A DNA stretch of 64,000 bases, taken from assembly GCA_002197995.1 (NCBI GenBank), contig NGZR01000002.1, positions 8,990,001 through 9,054,000 on the forward strand, in the 5' to 3' direction. The notes under the pieces are model-generated. The model searched no databases, was not told the origin of the DNA, and saw only the letters and a list, made by a program, of their open reading frames with translations. The position numbers and the translations under genes were made by a program. Origin of the DNA: Gaeumannomyces sp. JS-464 (lineage: Eukaryota > Ascomycota > Sordariomycetes > Magnaporthales > Magnaporthaceae). Positions 45,324-56,040 of this stretch are shown one piece after another (within the stretch, counting starts at the first letter, position 1; every line of letters starts with the position of its first letter).

Positions 45324-46761
45324 CGCTGCCGCGATATGCGAACGGGTTGGGCGAACGGGAACGCGCTGCGTCTGATGGGATGGGCCGAGTCAACGATAGA
45401 GGGCAGGAGGAGAGAGTGGAGAGCGGCACAACAAGAGGGACGGGCTGGGCCTTTGAGGCAGAGGCTGAGCCCACCCGCCGACCTGGGCAGGCTGGTAGGC
45501 AGATGCGGCGATGCATTGTCCCTGATCCTGGGCTAGGTGACAAGGGTTGTTGGTGGCCCTGCGCATGGGACGGGTTGGCGATGCATCCGTGGTGGAGTAG
45601 CGGCAGGCCAGGGGCGAGGTACATACAGTACCAGTCTAACACGGGAGGGCGGGATATCGATTGGCCTGGCGGTCCCCTGCATCTGCGCGGTCGTGGTTGG
45701 TCCTTATTGCCCAGCGCTTAAAGTGTGACGGCTGTGAGGTGCCCCCCTGATGCTTATGCCCCCAAATCACCCCAGGTCGGTTAGAGGTTAGATGGCTGTG
45801 TGTAGAAGTAAACAGCGCGGCGTGCTCTTTCCTCCGGCCCTGGCGATAGATAGATTGGGGCCAGAATTTTTCACAAAATTGACAAGTAGAAGAAGACGGC
45901 AAAGCACTGAAGGACGTGGGAGCTGCAGGCTCGAAATTTTGGGGGGCGCCGCGAGGTACTCAATTTAGTCTAGAAATAGACTTCGCTTGGGTCCAGTTCG
46001 AGAAAGAAGCCACCAGCGAGGGGTACCCAACGGCTCCTAAGCCGAATACGCAACAGAGGCCCTGGATGTCATCACAAGAAGGAGGTGAGGGCTGCGCCAG
46101 GCCACCCACAGAGGTACTACCGGTGTTTGGAAGGATGCTCCGGCGGCTCTTTTGCCAAAACAATGGAGAAATTGAAAGAGTAGAGGAACCTAATACCGAG
46201 TTGCCGTTCATGGCATCAAAGAAAAGTGCCAACTTGTAAAAATAGGTTCTCGTAAGCATACCAGGCCCGGGGTTGGTTCGGTGGCTGGAGCTTTTGATCG
46301 ATGGGCGTTTCGGGAGGTGAAAATTTAATTTTTTCTTGTATAAACTATGAAAATGCGCACCACCTGCTAGGCTGACGCGAAGGTTTGTATTGAAAAGAAC
46401 TGCAGGTGCATGCAGGTCGCCATAGTTCGTCTGGCAGCAAAAATTAGAAAGCACCGCACACTATAACAAGCTTTGTATTTGATCCAAACTGGCCGATACA
46501 GGACCTATTGGAGCCTTGTGGTAACATGACAAAATTCCCAGCAGCCAGGGCCTGGATTAAAACCCACATATTGATGACAAGGTGCTCGGGCACGCGTTCT
46601 TTTCTTTCGACGCTAAAACAGAACCACAACCATCACACCCGAGCCAGCTCGTCGCTGCCCGTCGAGAGTGCACGGCATTTATAACCTGTTTGATCCCCGA
46701 TCAATAATTAACATCTTCAACTGAACGCATCCTAGACGCACAACCGAACGACCACGCCGTC
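45324..46761. other. Divergent intergenic region
   Basis: About 1.4 kb between the lectin-like gene (minus) and MED22 (plus). It is AT-rich from about 46250 to 46720. No gene or motif recognised. Confidence 0.5.
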
Positions 46762-47582
46762 ATGGATCGAGCAGCGCTGGCCAACCTCCTCGGTGAGTCC
46801 CCTTGCCCAGCATTGCCGTGCATCTGCTTCCATCACGGCACCTGCAGAGACGCCCCCAGGCAGCTCAATCTAACGACGCGCGACCCTCAGACCGAGAGCA
46901 GAAGACGCTGTCCGACGTCATCTCTCGGTACGGAGGTGTTATGATGGCCGCCACTACTGGCGTCGACAGCCAGTCCACCGTTGGCAGCGCCGCATACAAC
47001 AGCATGCAGATGGAGCTGGAGCTCAAGGGCCTTGTAAGTACCCCGCCTACCTCGCCTCCTCCCCTCCTCCCACCCTCCCACTCTCTCACTCTCAACCACC
47101 ACCACCCTTCCCCCGCTCTCAATTGTTATCACCTTTCTCCCACTCCCACCTGCCATAATTTTTCTTCCACTCCCGATTGCCATCACTTTTCTCCCACTCT
47201 CAACTGTCATCACTTGAGCCACCCAACTAACCATCAACCCCGCGCTCGTCTCGCTTCCCTGCTCGCCTGATCAGGTCAAATCGACCGAAGACCTGTTGAC
47301 TCTCACGCGTCTGCTACGCGAGCTTTGGCTCGTCGGCCCACTTATGAAGCCTGGTGAGGGAGAACGCGTGGCCGAGGAGGCCATCGACGGTCACGTCCAG
47401 GCTGCCGCTGCCCTGATGGCCCATCTGCGCGATCAGTCTCGCCAGCAGCTCGTCGGTCTCACGGGCCAGTATGTTGCCGCCCCATCGCGCCGCCGGGCCC
47501 GCTGCCGCCCGTGCCCGAGGGTGTGATCACCAGCAACGCGAACGAGAATCCTCCCCCTCCGCAAGCACCTCCGGCCAATTAG
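46762..47582 (+). CDS. MED22: Mediator complex subunit 22 (Surf5 family)
   Basis: Exons 46762-46792, 46891-47033 and 47275-47582 give about 160 residues. The first junction recreates LLDREQKTLSDVISRYGG. Further family blocks are AAYNSMQMELELKGLVKSTE and LLTLTRLLRELWLVGPLM, the helical pattern of Med22/Srb6, a head-module subunit that pairs with Med11 and bridges activators to RNA polymerase II. Donors GTGAGT and GTAAGT and CAG acceptors are canonical. The frame as given stops early at 47526 (RCRPCPRV). Restoring one base near 47490 yields a natural proline-rich tail (PPGPLPPVPEGVITSNANEN) ending at the TAG at 47580-47582. Intron 2 holds a 27-bp minisatellite. The assignment rests on the conserved helices; the tail is inferred. 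Confidence 0.78.
47116..47222 (+). repeat. 27-bp minisatellite inside MED22 intron 2
   Basis: Four imperfect copies of a 27-bp C/T-rich unit at 47116-47142, 47143-47169, 47170-47196 and 47197-47222. Each starts CTC(T/C)C and carries a T-rich middle, with the last copy one base shorter. The array makes this intron 241 nt long but does not touch the splice sites. Confidence 0.8.
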
Positions 47583-47665
47583 GATCTGGCCGTCGTGTCG
47601 GCGTACCTTGAGAACCTTGAGCACCCGCATCTGCATGATCCTTCCATCTCTACCCCCAGTCTCCG

Positions 47666-47737
47666 GATAACTCGCCCAATCTGGATAACTCGCCCAATCT
47701 GGACAACTCGCGCACTTCGGATACCTCGCCCAAAAGG
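47666..47737 (+). repeat. 18-bp tandem repeat coding for Asp-Asn-Ser-Pro units
   Basis: Four 18-bp units (47666, 47684, 47702, 47720), the first two identical (GGATAACTCGCCCAATCT). In the frame of the downstream ORF they encode the DNSPNL/DNSPNL/DNSRTS/DTSPKR series, a slippage-prone Ser/Pro-rich tract. Confidence 0.85.
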
Positions 47738-47752
47738 AACCGCTCGTCTGGC

Positions 47753-48559
47753 ATGAACCTTGTCTGGACCGACTCAGAGAGCGAGTCGGAGGATCTTGCT
47801 CCCTCGTCGACGGGCCAGGACACGTCCTTCCTCTGCATGGGCCCCAAGAACTGCAACACCGGAACGCTGGGCGTCTGGGGCGACAATCCCACCTCTGATT
47901 CTGAGGACAGCAAGCCGCACAAGAAAATCACCACCGTCCAAGGCGTCGACGGCAACAACCTCGGGCTGGCCAAAGATGGAAATCCGACTCCTCCTCAGTC
48001 GCAAACTGCCAGCCCCTTCGGCTCTCACCGACCGAACGGATACATGGCTCCATGCTTGCCTCGTTCTGCCGCTTGCTTGAGTCTTCAAAGCCTGGGCGAA
48101 TCCTCGTCACGTCTGGGTGCTGCTCCGCCAAGCACCTACAAGCCAGCAACCTGGCCCGTGCCCGCCCTCCAGTACGCGCCGGCTCCCGCCCTTCCATCCA
48201 ACTCATCGGGCCCTGTCAAGCCTCCCTACCGAGAGAATTGGAACATGGCCCCTCCGGTTCTGCCTCGCTCGGCTTTTCCATCCAAGTCATCGGGGCGGAG
48301 CGGCTCCCCGTCGTCGCTGCCTGATGGCCTTCCGCTCAACGCCCCAAGCCGGCAACCTGGCGCGAGCCAACCCCATCTCGACTTGGGCCAGCCGGCCCGG
48401 CCAAATCTGCCAAGAGGCAGTATTGCGACATGGCCCGTGCTGACACGCCTGACAGCACCAAGAAGCCGAGGAAGTCGTGATGGGGCGCCCGCCCAGGTGA
48501 TGCCCACCGGCTGGCTCATTAGGATAGCAGGAGGGCGCAAGGACAATTTTTGGCCATGA
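47753..48559 (+). CDS. Low-complexity Ser/Pro-rich protein, function unknown
   Basis: An open frame of 268 codons from an ATG to 48559 with clear coding bias in its first half (MNLVWTDSESESEDLA, DNPTSDSEDSKPHKKITTVQ). The same frame is open upstream through the 18-bp repeats to an acceptor-like CCCCCAG at about 47660, so the true start may lie in an upstream exon. The protein is rich in Ser, Pro and Gly with acidic SDSED clusters and a loosely repeated LPRSA...PS.SSG segment in the second half. No domain recognised. It follows MED22 closely on the same strand and a readthrough or fusion relationship cannot be excluded. Bias weakens after about 48250, so the C-terminus is uncertain. Confidence 0.45.
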   Translation: MNLVWTDSESESEDLAPSSTGQDTSFLCMGPKNCNTGTLGVWGDNPTSDSEDSKPHKKITTVQGVDGNNLGLAKDGNPTPPQSQTASPFGSHRPNGYMAPCLPRSAACLSLQSLGESSSRLGAAPPSTYKPATWPVPALQYAPAPALPSNSSGPVKPPYRENWNMAPPVLPRSAFPSKSSGRSGSPSSLPDGLPLNAPSRQPGASQPHLDLGQPARPNLPRGSIATWPVLTRLTAPRSRGSRDGAPAQVMPTGWLIRIAGGRKDNFWP

Positions 48560-49113
48560 AAATCCATGGCCGCATGTATTAAGTAAAAAGGCAGCTGTGT
48601 ATAATTATTGAATGACTAGTTTTCTTGCTTGTGTGAATATTCGAACTTCTGGCCCGTCAAATCGGACCCTCTCGCCGGGTTCACGCGCATCATCGTCAGA
48701 GCTAGGCTGCGTCGAAGGTCTTTTGCCTACCCGGGCGATCGACACAGGACGTCTGGCTTCATAGCATCCCTCACCCAAGCCAGGATGCCTTCGTGTCCCC
48801 AGTTTTATAATTAGTTTATCTGGAGATTTGGCAGGGTCTGTTGGGCTCTTGCCATGTAAAGTGAAGTTTTTATTTTTAATTTTTTAATTTTATTTTTTCA
48901 TCATAAAAAACAACGCCTCTTTTTAAAGATGGAGTACGATGCGGCTCCCAACCCGGCGTATCTGTAATCGGCTTGATACAGTCGCCAAAAAAAATCATGA
49001 ACATCGACAGCGACAGCGTATCCCATCGTGATCGCGGAATGCCATCTATCATCACGTCTATCTATGCCAGACGGCGGCGCGGCTATCCTCCTCCTCCAGT
49101 CCGCATGCCAATT
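48560..49113. other. Intergenic, AT-rich
   Basis: 554 bp between convergent genes. It includes a marked T/A-rich tract at about 48868-48910 that could serve 3'-end formation on either strand. No gene seen. Confidence 0.5.
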
Positions 49114-51457
49114 CTAGCCTTCGCCCTCGTCCGGGTTCTCGCCGTCATCTCCTAGTTGAGCCTCGAGACCCTTGGGGACGCGGTCGCCCTTCTCCTTGCG
49201 CTCGTAAGCGCCGTCGAAGCCGTTGGCCGTTACCCAGAGGAAGTAGTCGGTGGCAAAGCTGTCCAGCTGGTTGAAGAAGGTGTGGAAGCTGTTTGTGCTC
49301 GCCGGGGTCGTGTTAGTAGCTGGAAGCCCAAATAACCCGCCTTGATGGACGGTACCAAAAGGACTAGGGAGATAAGACTTACACGTTCGATCGCTCCTCG
49401 ACATCCCACATGCGCTTGTAGATGTGCTCGTCCTTGAAGGCCTGGATCTCGGCCTCGAACTTGTCAAAGTTGAGCGGGGCCGGTCCAGGTTCTGGACGGC
49501 GCGCTTGCTGTAGCTGTCGAACACGGGCCGCTCGAGCAGCAGGCCAGGCCGGGGGCCTTGGGGATGCTGATGCGCTTGGGGCCGTAGCTGGTCTTGATGC
49601 GATCGGCGGGCGGGGCGCCTGAGCGGACGAGCAGGACGGCCATGGCGACCATCTTGCGGATCTGGTGCATCATGAAGCTCTGGCCGTGCACCTTGAGCGA
49701 CAGCCACTCCGTCTCGCCGATCTGGATCGGCCGCCGGTTGACGGCGAAGGACTTGATGTGCCGCTTGGCCGACGAGTCGGTGAACTTCTTGAGGATGGTG
49801 TAGTTGTGGAAGTTGTTGGTGCCCACATAGCAGTCGAGCGCGGCCTGGAGCTGCGCGAGTCGCTCCTGGGAGACGCGGTACTGCTTCTTGGCCGCGATGT
49901 AGGCGGCCTTGATGTCGCGCACGGCCAGCTCGGCCTCGCTGGCCGTGTACCACGACTCGGCCGCCGTCTTGGCGTCGGCGGGGTCGGCCTCGACAGCCGG
50001 CGGGTGGAAGCCTTGCCGTCTTGGCCAGGAGCGTCCGGCATGGTCTCGGGTCCGGCATTTGATGTGGCGGCCGTCTCGAGCGCGGAGGCCTCTCCAGCCT
50101 CTGCGGCTTCTGTGGCGGAAGACTTCTTGGAGGTGTCGACGGCAGAGTCCTCCATCTCGACATCGGTTCCAAGCTGGTCGGGCTGCTGGAGATCGTCGAC
50201 GACGTGGAGCCTTCTAAGAACTTCGTCCCGGGTTGCGTCGTCTAGCCTCGCCAGGATGGGCTCGATCTCGTTCTCCTCGACCTTGTCCCAGAAGTCAAAG
50301 GTCTCGCCGAGCCTTGTCTTCCAGTCGTCGAACTCTCCCTTCTCCTTGACGGCGGCCACGATCTTCTTGCCCAGAAAGCTGTCCGGGTGCGGTGCAGCAG
50401 CACGTGGCTGGGCATCAGGTACTCGTACCACCTCGAGTCGCACGCTTGATGCGAGCAAAGGCGTTGTTCGTCCGTATGATGCCCCAGATCCGGATCTGGT
50501 CCGGCAGGTGCTTGTTGATGCGCGCCGTCAGCGCCTCCTCCGCGGTGATGCCGGCAGCCTTGTCAGCCTCGCCAGCCTTGTCAGCCTCGAGGGTCTTGTC
50601 GCCCTCGACGGTCTCAGCGCCATTGGCCTTTGCGCCCTCGCCCTCCTCAGTTGCCTTCTCGGCTGCCTTGCCCGCCTCGGCCTCGGGCTCGTCGAGGATC
50701 AGCTTGAGCGAGACGACGTTGCTCGCGGCGTGGACGCCCTTGTCCGTGCGGGCGCAGCGCATCAGGCTGACCTTGCGCGGGTCGCTCGCGTTGGCCTTGG
50801 AGATGGCACCGGCCTCGACAAAGGCGCGGAACAGGTCGCCCTCGATCGTCTTCTCCTGATGGTTGATCTGCATGCCCTTGTAGCCCGTGCCGGCGTATCC
50901 CATGAGCACGGCCACCTTGCGCTTCGGCCGCTTCTCCTCCGCCGCGATCTCCTCGGCCGAGAACTGGATGTTCATGTACGAGGGCGCGCCGCCCGCGCCG
51001 TCGGCCGGCTCGTCGTTACCGCTGCCGCCCTGGGGCCGTCGGCGCTTGGTCGGGAAGTGAGGCCGGTCCTCGCGGTCTTTGCGCCTAGGGGAGACTGGTC
51101 AGCAGAAAACAAGGGCGTGAGAAAGAATATCAAGAAACAACCCGCGCGCAAACACCAACTGAGGCGCAAAGTCCCCAGTGTCTTGCTGATTCCCTTCTAC
51201 TCCTCAGAGGCCAATGCATGAGATATAGAAACTCACTTTCTCTCCTCGCCGGCGGGTCCTCCGCCAGCGCCGTTCCTCTTGCCCTTGCGCCCGCCGCGCT
51301 GCCTGGTGAGGTTCCAGTCACCTCGACCGGGCTTGGCGGCGGCGGCGTCGTTGGTGTCGCCCGAAGCCACAGCCTCCTGCGAGGCATTGGCGGCATTGGC
51401 AGGGAGCGCGCCAGGCGCGACGGCAGCGCCGTTCTCGTGAGTCTCGTTTGTCGGCAT
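49114..51457 (-). CDS. PUS1: tRNA pseudouridine synthase 1 (TruA/Pus1 family)
   Basis: Exons are 51457-51237, 51084-49383 and 49297-49114. The first junction joins ERKRKDREDRPHFPTKRRR. Then come KVAVLMGYAGTGYKGMQ, the catalytic-Asp motif MRCARTDKGVHAASNVV, RWYEYLMPSHVLL, the tRNA-binding FHNYTILKKF and SFMMHQIRKMVAMAVLLVRS, and GLLLERPVFDSYSKR. This is the Pus1 order, for a nuclear/mitochondrial enzyme that makes pseudouridine in tRNAs and other RNAs. Two acidic/Ala-rich inserts (about 50700-50540 and 50210-50000) enlarge the protein. At least five single-base shifts are needed, near 50440, 50393, 50000, 49548 and 49478, mostly deletions in G/C runs. Splicing of the last intron (GTAAGT donor, CTAAC branch) gives a natural C-terminus ending DEGEG. 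Identity is sure; the nucleotide consensus is not. Confidence 0.88.
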
Positions 51458-53540
51458 ATTGCTTGGCCGACGGACGTCATAATGTGGGTGGGCTGTCGAA
51501 GGTTCGGAGCCGGCCTCGAAAATTTCCTGCCTTTTTGGTTTACTTTTTTTTTGGACGCAGGGCTCCCGCGCTGCAAACGCCTGCAAATCGCCCCACCATC
51601 CTGCAGCCAGGCCACCCTGGTGGATTCTGTTCGCCAAGATGCGCAGGGCGTGGCAGGCTGGGCCTTACTTGGGTTCAGCCCCTGGACTAGTCCAATATCA
51701 AAAGGAGAAGAGGAAGAAAACCCAAAAACGGATGGCATCTTTGTGGTATAATATTGGGCTAGATACGGTCCTTAATATCACTTTCAAACAGACCTGAGTG
51801 CATCTAAGAAAAAAAACCGCTGCGTTAGAAACATGTCCCTGACCTACACCATTCTCTTTACAAATGCAGACCAGCACGGAGCCAAAGCTCTAACATGGGG
51901 ACAAACATTTGATCCAGCAAACTCCAGGCATTTAGATTTAGGAGTGACCAAAACCCCCGGGGATGGTAAGCTTTGGGAAAGCGAAACGTTTAACTGCCCA
52001 CAGTTCACAAGCTTCCATTGCCTAGTATTGTCCAATTTTACGGCTGTATATACACCTATTTTTGGAGGTCCCATCATCGTTACGGCTTCAGACAACAAGC
52101 CATAATACATTGTGTTCTCAAACTGATGCCTCTGCTAGCGAAGGCGTGCCTCGGGAACACAGGGTACCAATGGCAGGCGCAATTATCAAGGTTGGAGCCA
52201 GTGCCAATTTTGAGGAGTGCCTAAAAAGCAAGAAAAGCCCAGAAACACCTACGCTACAATGAGGAAAGAAAGCTAGGCCGCGGCTCCGGGGAGGATAGTT
52301 GGCACTCGGGGCCGAGTCTAGCTGGGTGTGCATGGCCCCTAGGGAATCCGATTGTGCAGTCTGAATCCCGTCAACGAGCCACAACATCCCTACCGACTCC
52401 AACTTCCGTTTTTTGGCCTCTAGTCTTGGGCACTGCCGCAAGCCATGCATTGCAGCGTGTGGATACAAGATGTGGAGCTACAGGTCCCTGGAAGCTGGTA
52501 TCTCAACTCCAACAGAGTCACACCCAAGACCCCCCTGCTTTTGGGCGGTAGCGAGCGAGCTCTACCTGGCCAGTTGCGCGTCCCTCGCCCGATGGTCAAC
52601 TTTAGGCGGTGACTGGTACCTACAAGGTGCCGAGCTTTACCCAGCTGCCCCAAAGTAAGGGGCACCTGGCACCTCCAGTTTCAGCAGGGGCTGATGAATT
52701 CGGTAGTCGCGTCTTGCACCAAGGCTGTGAGGCAAAAGATCGACTACCGCCTAGTTAACCAAGCTGCTTTTTACAGTATCTACACTCCCATCTAGCATTA
52801 TGTGCTTGACCGGGCCATGTTACCAGGACCCCGATATCAAGTCTTGTAGTTCCCACAGGCCAGCTTCTCGTCTTTGTGGTCATCTCCCATACCAGCCTCG
52901 TTATGAAGAGGCCAGTCTCTACTTCCTACTCTCTAGATAGATGCCTATATCATGTGTTGGGTCCAGTGCGCTGTGCATGCATGCCATGATCGTAGCTGGC
53001 CAGGGGAGGAGCACTACAGTCTGTAGATCCTGCACACTCTGTGTACTCCCGTACTGTCTCCAAGATCTGGAGCTTCCTGCCCGTCATCTGGCACTAAAGA
53101 ACCTCCCCTGCCGGAGTCAACACTCCGACTATCGCTCCCATTGGGCCCTTGAGAGGACTCCTGCCTCCCTTCCGGGGCCCTGGGACACGTCATAGGGGCC
53201 AACAGTAGACCAAGGGTAGCACAGGACGCTCTTGCGCCAGCCCAGTACCCCTATAGACACTGATATCAAATCTTTCGAGGCAGGCACGAGCCTCCCAGCC
53301 AGAGACCAGGCTGTGTCATGGGGCCTTCCCGCTCCTTCCCTGTAAGTCTCTTCCCTTTGCCGTGCCTCTGGCTCAGAAAGATTTCCCCCCACCTCCGGGA
53401 CTCGCTCGTCTTCTTCCTTTTTTTTTTTTCTTTCCCCCAGGCTCCTCCACCTACATCCGCCCGCCCGCCCGCCCGCCCCAGAAGCAACCTGGGACCCTCA
53501 TCAAACCACTATCGAGAAGCCGCCGCGAAGTAGGAAGACG
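51458..53540. other. Intergenic, with one doubtful small ORF
   Basis: About 2 kb upstream of two divergent genes. An AT-rich 90-codon frame at 51833-52105 (MSLTYTILFTNADQHGAK) lacks coding bias and has an equally long antisense frame, so I do not call it. Five copies of CCGC occur at 53457-53476 in the likely core promoter of the next gene, after a T-run and CCCCCAG. Confidence 0.5.
53457..53476 (+). repeat. (CCGC)5 microsatellite in promoter
   Basis: Five tandem CCGC units about 65 bp upstream of a 5'-UTR intron. It is probably within the core promoter or leader of the gene starting at 53713. Confidence 0.85.
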
Positions 53541-53686
53541 GTAAGTGTTGTTATTCCATCTGTATCTTCCTTGCTATTTACCATATCGGTTTTTCCTGAA
53601 TCCGCATCACTTCTTTTGGACACTTGACGGGGATTTGCTTTTCGAATGTCTCTTCTGTATTCTAAACAAAGCTTGTGAACTCGCAG
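53541..53686 (+). other. Probable 5'-UTR intron
   Basis: A GTAAGT donor at 53541, a TCTAAAC branch-like site at 53660-53666 and a CGCAG acceptor ending at 53686 define a 146-nt intron that ends 26 nt before the ATG at 53713. It explains the open but biologically odd N-terminal extension of the reading frame upstream of 53713. Confidence 0.6.
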
Positions 53687-53712
53687 ATCCAAGCCCTCGC
53701 CATACGACCAAG

Positions 53713-54941
53713 ATGTCTTCCTCTTCACGCACTCCCACCCCGGTCCCCACCCCCCATGACTGGAGGGATGTCACTCCGGAGAAGCCGGAGGATCCTCGCC
53801 AGCTCGGGGAACTCATCATGGCCATCGGCCCAGGCACCACTCCTCCTAACACACCCGTCTGCAGTACTCCGGATCCAAGAGCCAAACCCGTCGACGACAA
53901 ATGGGCAATGGAGGTCCTCCGAGGCGAAGAGCTTGAGCGCATTCGCGCGGAGATGGCCCGCCTGGACGCTGAATGCGAGGACTACACCCCGGAGGAAGAG
54001 AGAGCCGCGCGCCTCCAGGCCGAGGCCGAGGCGGCCGCTGAGGCGGCCGCCCTCGCCGGCGACAACGGCGGAGAGGGCTCCTCTAAGCAAGCTGCCACCG
54101 AGGCCAAGGACCCCAAGGATGATCCCGCGTTTGGCCTCATTGAGACTCGGCCTAAGTACCCCAAGCACCCTACTTCCCGACCCTTCATGGTCCGCCCCGC
54201 TGTACCCGAATTCGACGCCGTCCTGTACATGGGCGCCAAACTCGATATCCAGTGGCGCGGCAACCGACTTAGATTGATCAAGCTGTCACATGATGAGTGG
54301 ATTCTCAAAGAGGCCCTCACCGACTTTCCGCTTTTCACCCTTCGCAAGGAGATGGAAGGCGGCCCGCTCCCGTGGAAGAAGTATCCTGTCGTCCACCTGT
54401 ACGAGGGATCGTACTTTGAGAGCGAGAAGCCGAGCCCCGTCGGCTCGTTCCGCGTCATTGGCAAAGGCGATAAAGCGAAGGACTTTGTCATCACGGTCAT
54501 GCCTAAGAGCTTCCCCAAGGCAGACCAGCGCTGGTGGAAGCCTGAGAGGTTCCGCGAGGTTGTGCACGCCCCGAGCACAACGGATACAGCATCCCTCTCT
54601 TCTGCGCGCGCCACAGGGGCATCTGCGACGCCCACTGGTTCCGCGTGCCCATGGGCCGTTGGACCGACGCCGTGCACATGGAGATTCCCGTCGTCTGGCG
54701 TGCGGGCAAAGACCACTGCGAGCTCCTGCGTCACGAAGTCGGCGACTACCCCAGGCTCGTGGCCCGCTGGTCTGGCGGCAACATCACTGCCCAACCTCAC
54801 ATCCCTTTTGCCGAATTGCAGTTCATGATGGGCGTCTCCTTCAATAGAACGCTAGGCGACCCCTTCGTCCGCCTCACGGCGTTGACTGCAGTCAAGTTCA
54901 TGGGCATCTGGGACTTCGATTCCGAGATCCAGAACCGCTAG
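53713..54941 (+). CDS. Conserved-looking hypothetical protein, 409 residues
   Basis: The start MSSSSRTPTPVPTPHDWRD at 53713 follows a probable 5'-UTR intron. An Ala/Glu-rich coiled-coil-like segment (about residues 90-130) precedes a globular part with motifs such as FMVRPAVPEFDAVLYMGAKL, YPVVHLYEGSYFES and GSFRVIGKGDKAKDFVITV. In the given sequence the frame drifts after VVHAP at 54569-54572. Adding one base to the CCCC run restores HAPEHNGYSIPLFCARHRGI and RWTDAVHMEIPVVWRAG, ending at the TAG at 54939-54941 (DFDSEIQNR). I do not recognise the fold or family. No signal peptide or membrane helix is visible, so it is likely intracellular. Confidence 0.6.
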
Positions 54942-56040
54942 CCTCGACGTGCTGGAGAGGCCGGCCAGACAGCACGGCCTGCACGACCGAGCGTGACTCC
55001 GCGCGTATAGCGGAGAAGATCAATCTTGTGGCTTCGAAGATCCAAAGGAACTGCTGGTGTGTATGTGTATGGAAGATGGGAAGGGAATAACATTGAGTGT
55101 GTATCGAGATGGAAACTGAAAGGGCGGTTGCTTCTGGAAGGTCATCATAGGGAACATTTTACGACGGACTTCGGGCAATGGTTGCGATGTGTTGCTAGGA
55201 GGAGTCCAAAAGACCTACCGGATCAGTACCTAGTTCAACTACATCAGACAGACGAAGAATTACAGATCATTTTCTAACCGGGACTTCCCAGGTGCGGGCA
55301 GATTGTGCCATCTCTACCAGCAGCTGACTGGTGCCCAGGTCTCCCCTTCGCTGATAGTATTGTTCAAAGAGATCCAGACTGGATAAGGCCTCCTAGCGCA
55401 CCAAGAAGCTACTCCGGGGAAGCCGGGACGGAAATAGTGGCCGGTGAGGATATTAAGGGCAAGGGATGCGCTGGCAATCGCTGGCATCGCCAGAGAGACT
55501 CGTCGTAGCTGTTGTTTTCAACAGCTATGTCAAAATCCGAACGCACGCTTTTCGGCACATTGCAGAGGCCGACAGGCTCCGCACTGGCTAGGGCCAGGGT
55601 GAAACCCACTAGAAACAGCACAGGCTCTGCCACTGTTGATCCCTGCCCAATGCCCACGGGAAACAGCCGCTTCCCTAAAAGACATGGAGACATATGCATG
55701 TACTATTGCTGTCGAGTTCTGCCCTACTCTACTACGTAGACGGCCGACATTGGAAATAACACGCAGGTAGCCAGGAGCATACCCCTCGTTACCTGCTTTG
55801 GGATTGGGGGAGAGAAAGCCTATCCCCGACATACTTTGAACAGTAGTACTAGAGCAAGGCCTAGACCGCCAAGCATGGGGCTGCTCCTGGAACCCCCGCA
55901 GGGCTGGTGGGCTGAGGCAAATTATCCACACATTCGAAGGGGGGAGAAAACTTGCTGGGTCCCTGCTTGGGATGAGATGGTCTGGGTTGTCCTCAACCAG
56001 AACCACCACAAGCCCGGTCCTCTGCACAAGATCCGCGGCC
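54942..56040. other. Intergenic, nothing recognised
   Basis: About 1.1 kb between two plus-strand genes. Several short open frames exist on both strands without codon bias. No motif called. Confidence 0.5.

Noticed and set aside
49021..49155. Candidate CRISPR-like or ordered repeats in the window
   Set aside because: Scanning by eye found only tandem repeats (18, 27 and 77 bp) and microsatellites. There are no regularly spaced identical repeats with unique spacers, and the host is eukaryotic.
51833..52105. 90-codon plus-strand ORF
   Set aside because: AT-rich codons, an almost co-extensive antisense ORF, no motif and no splice or promoter context.
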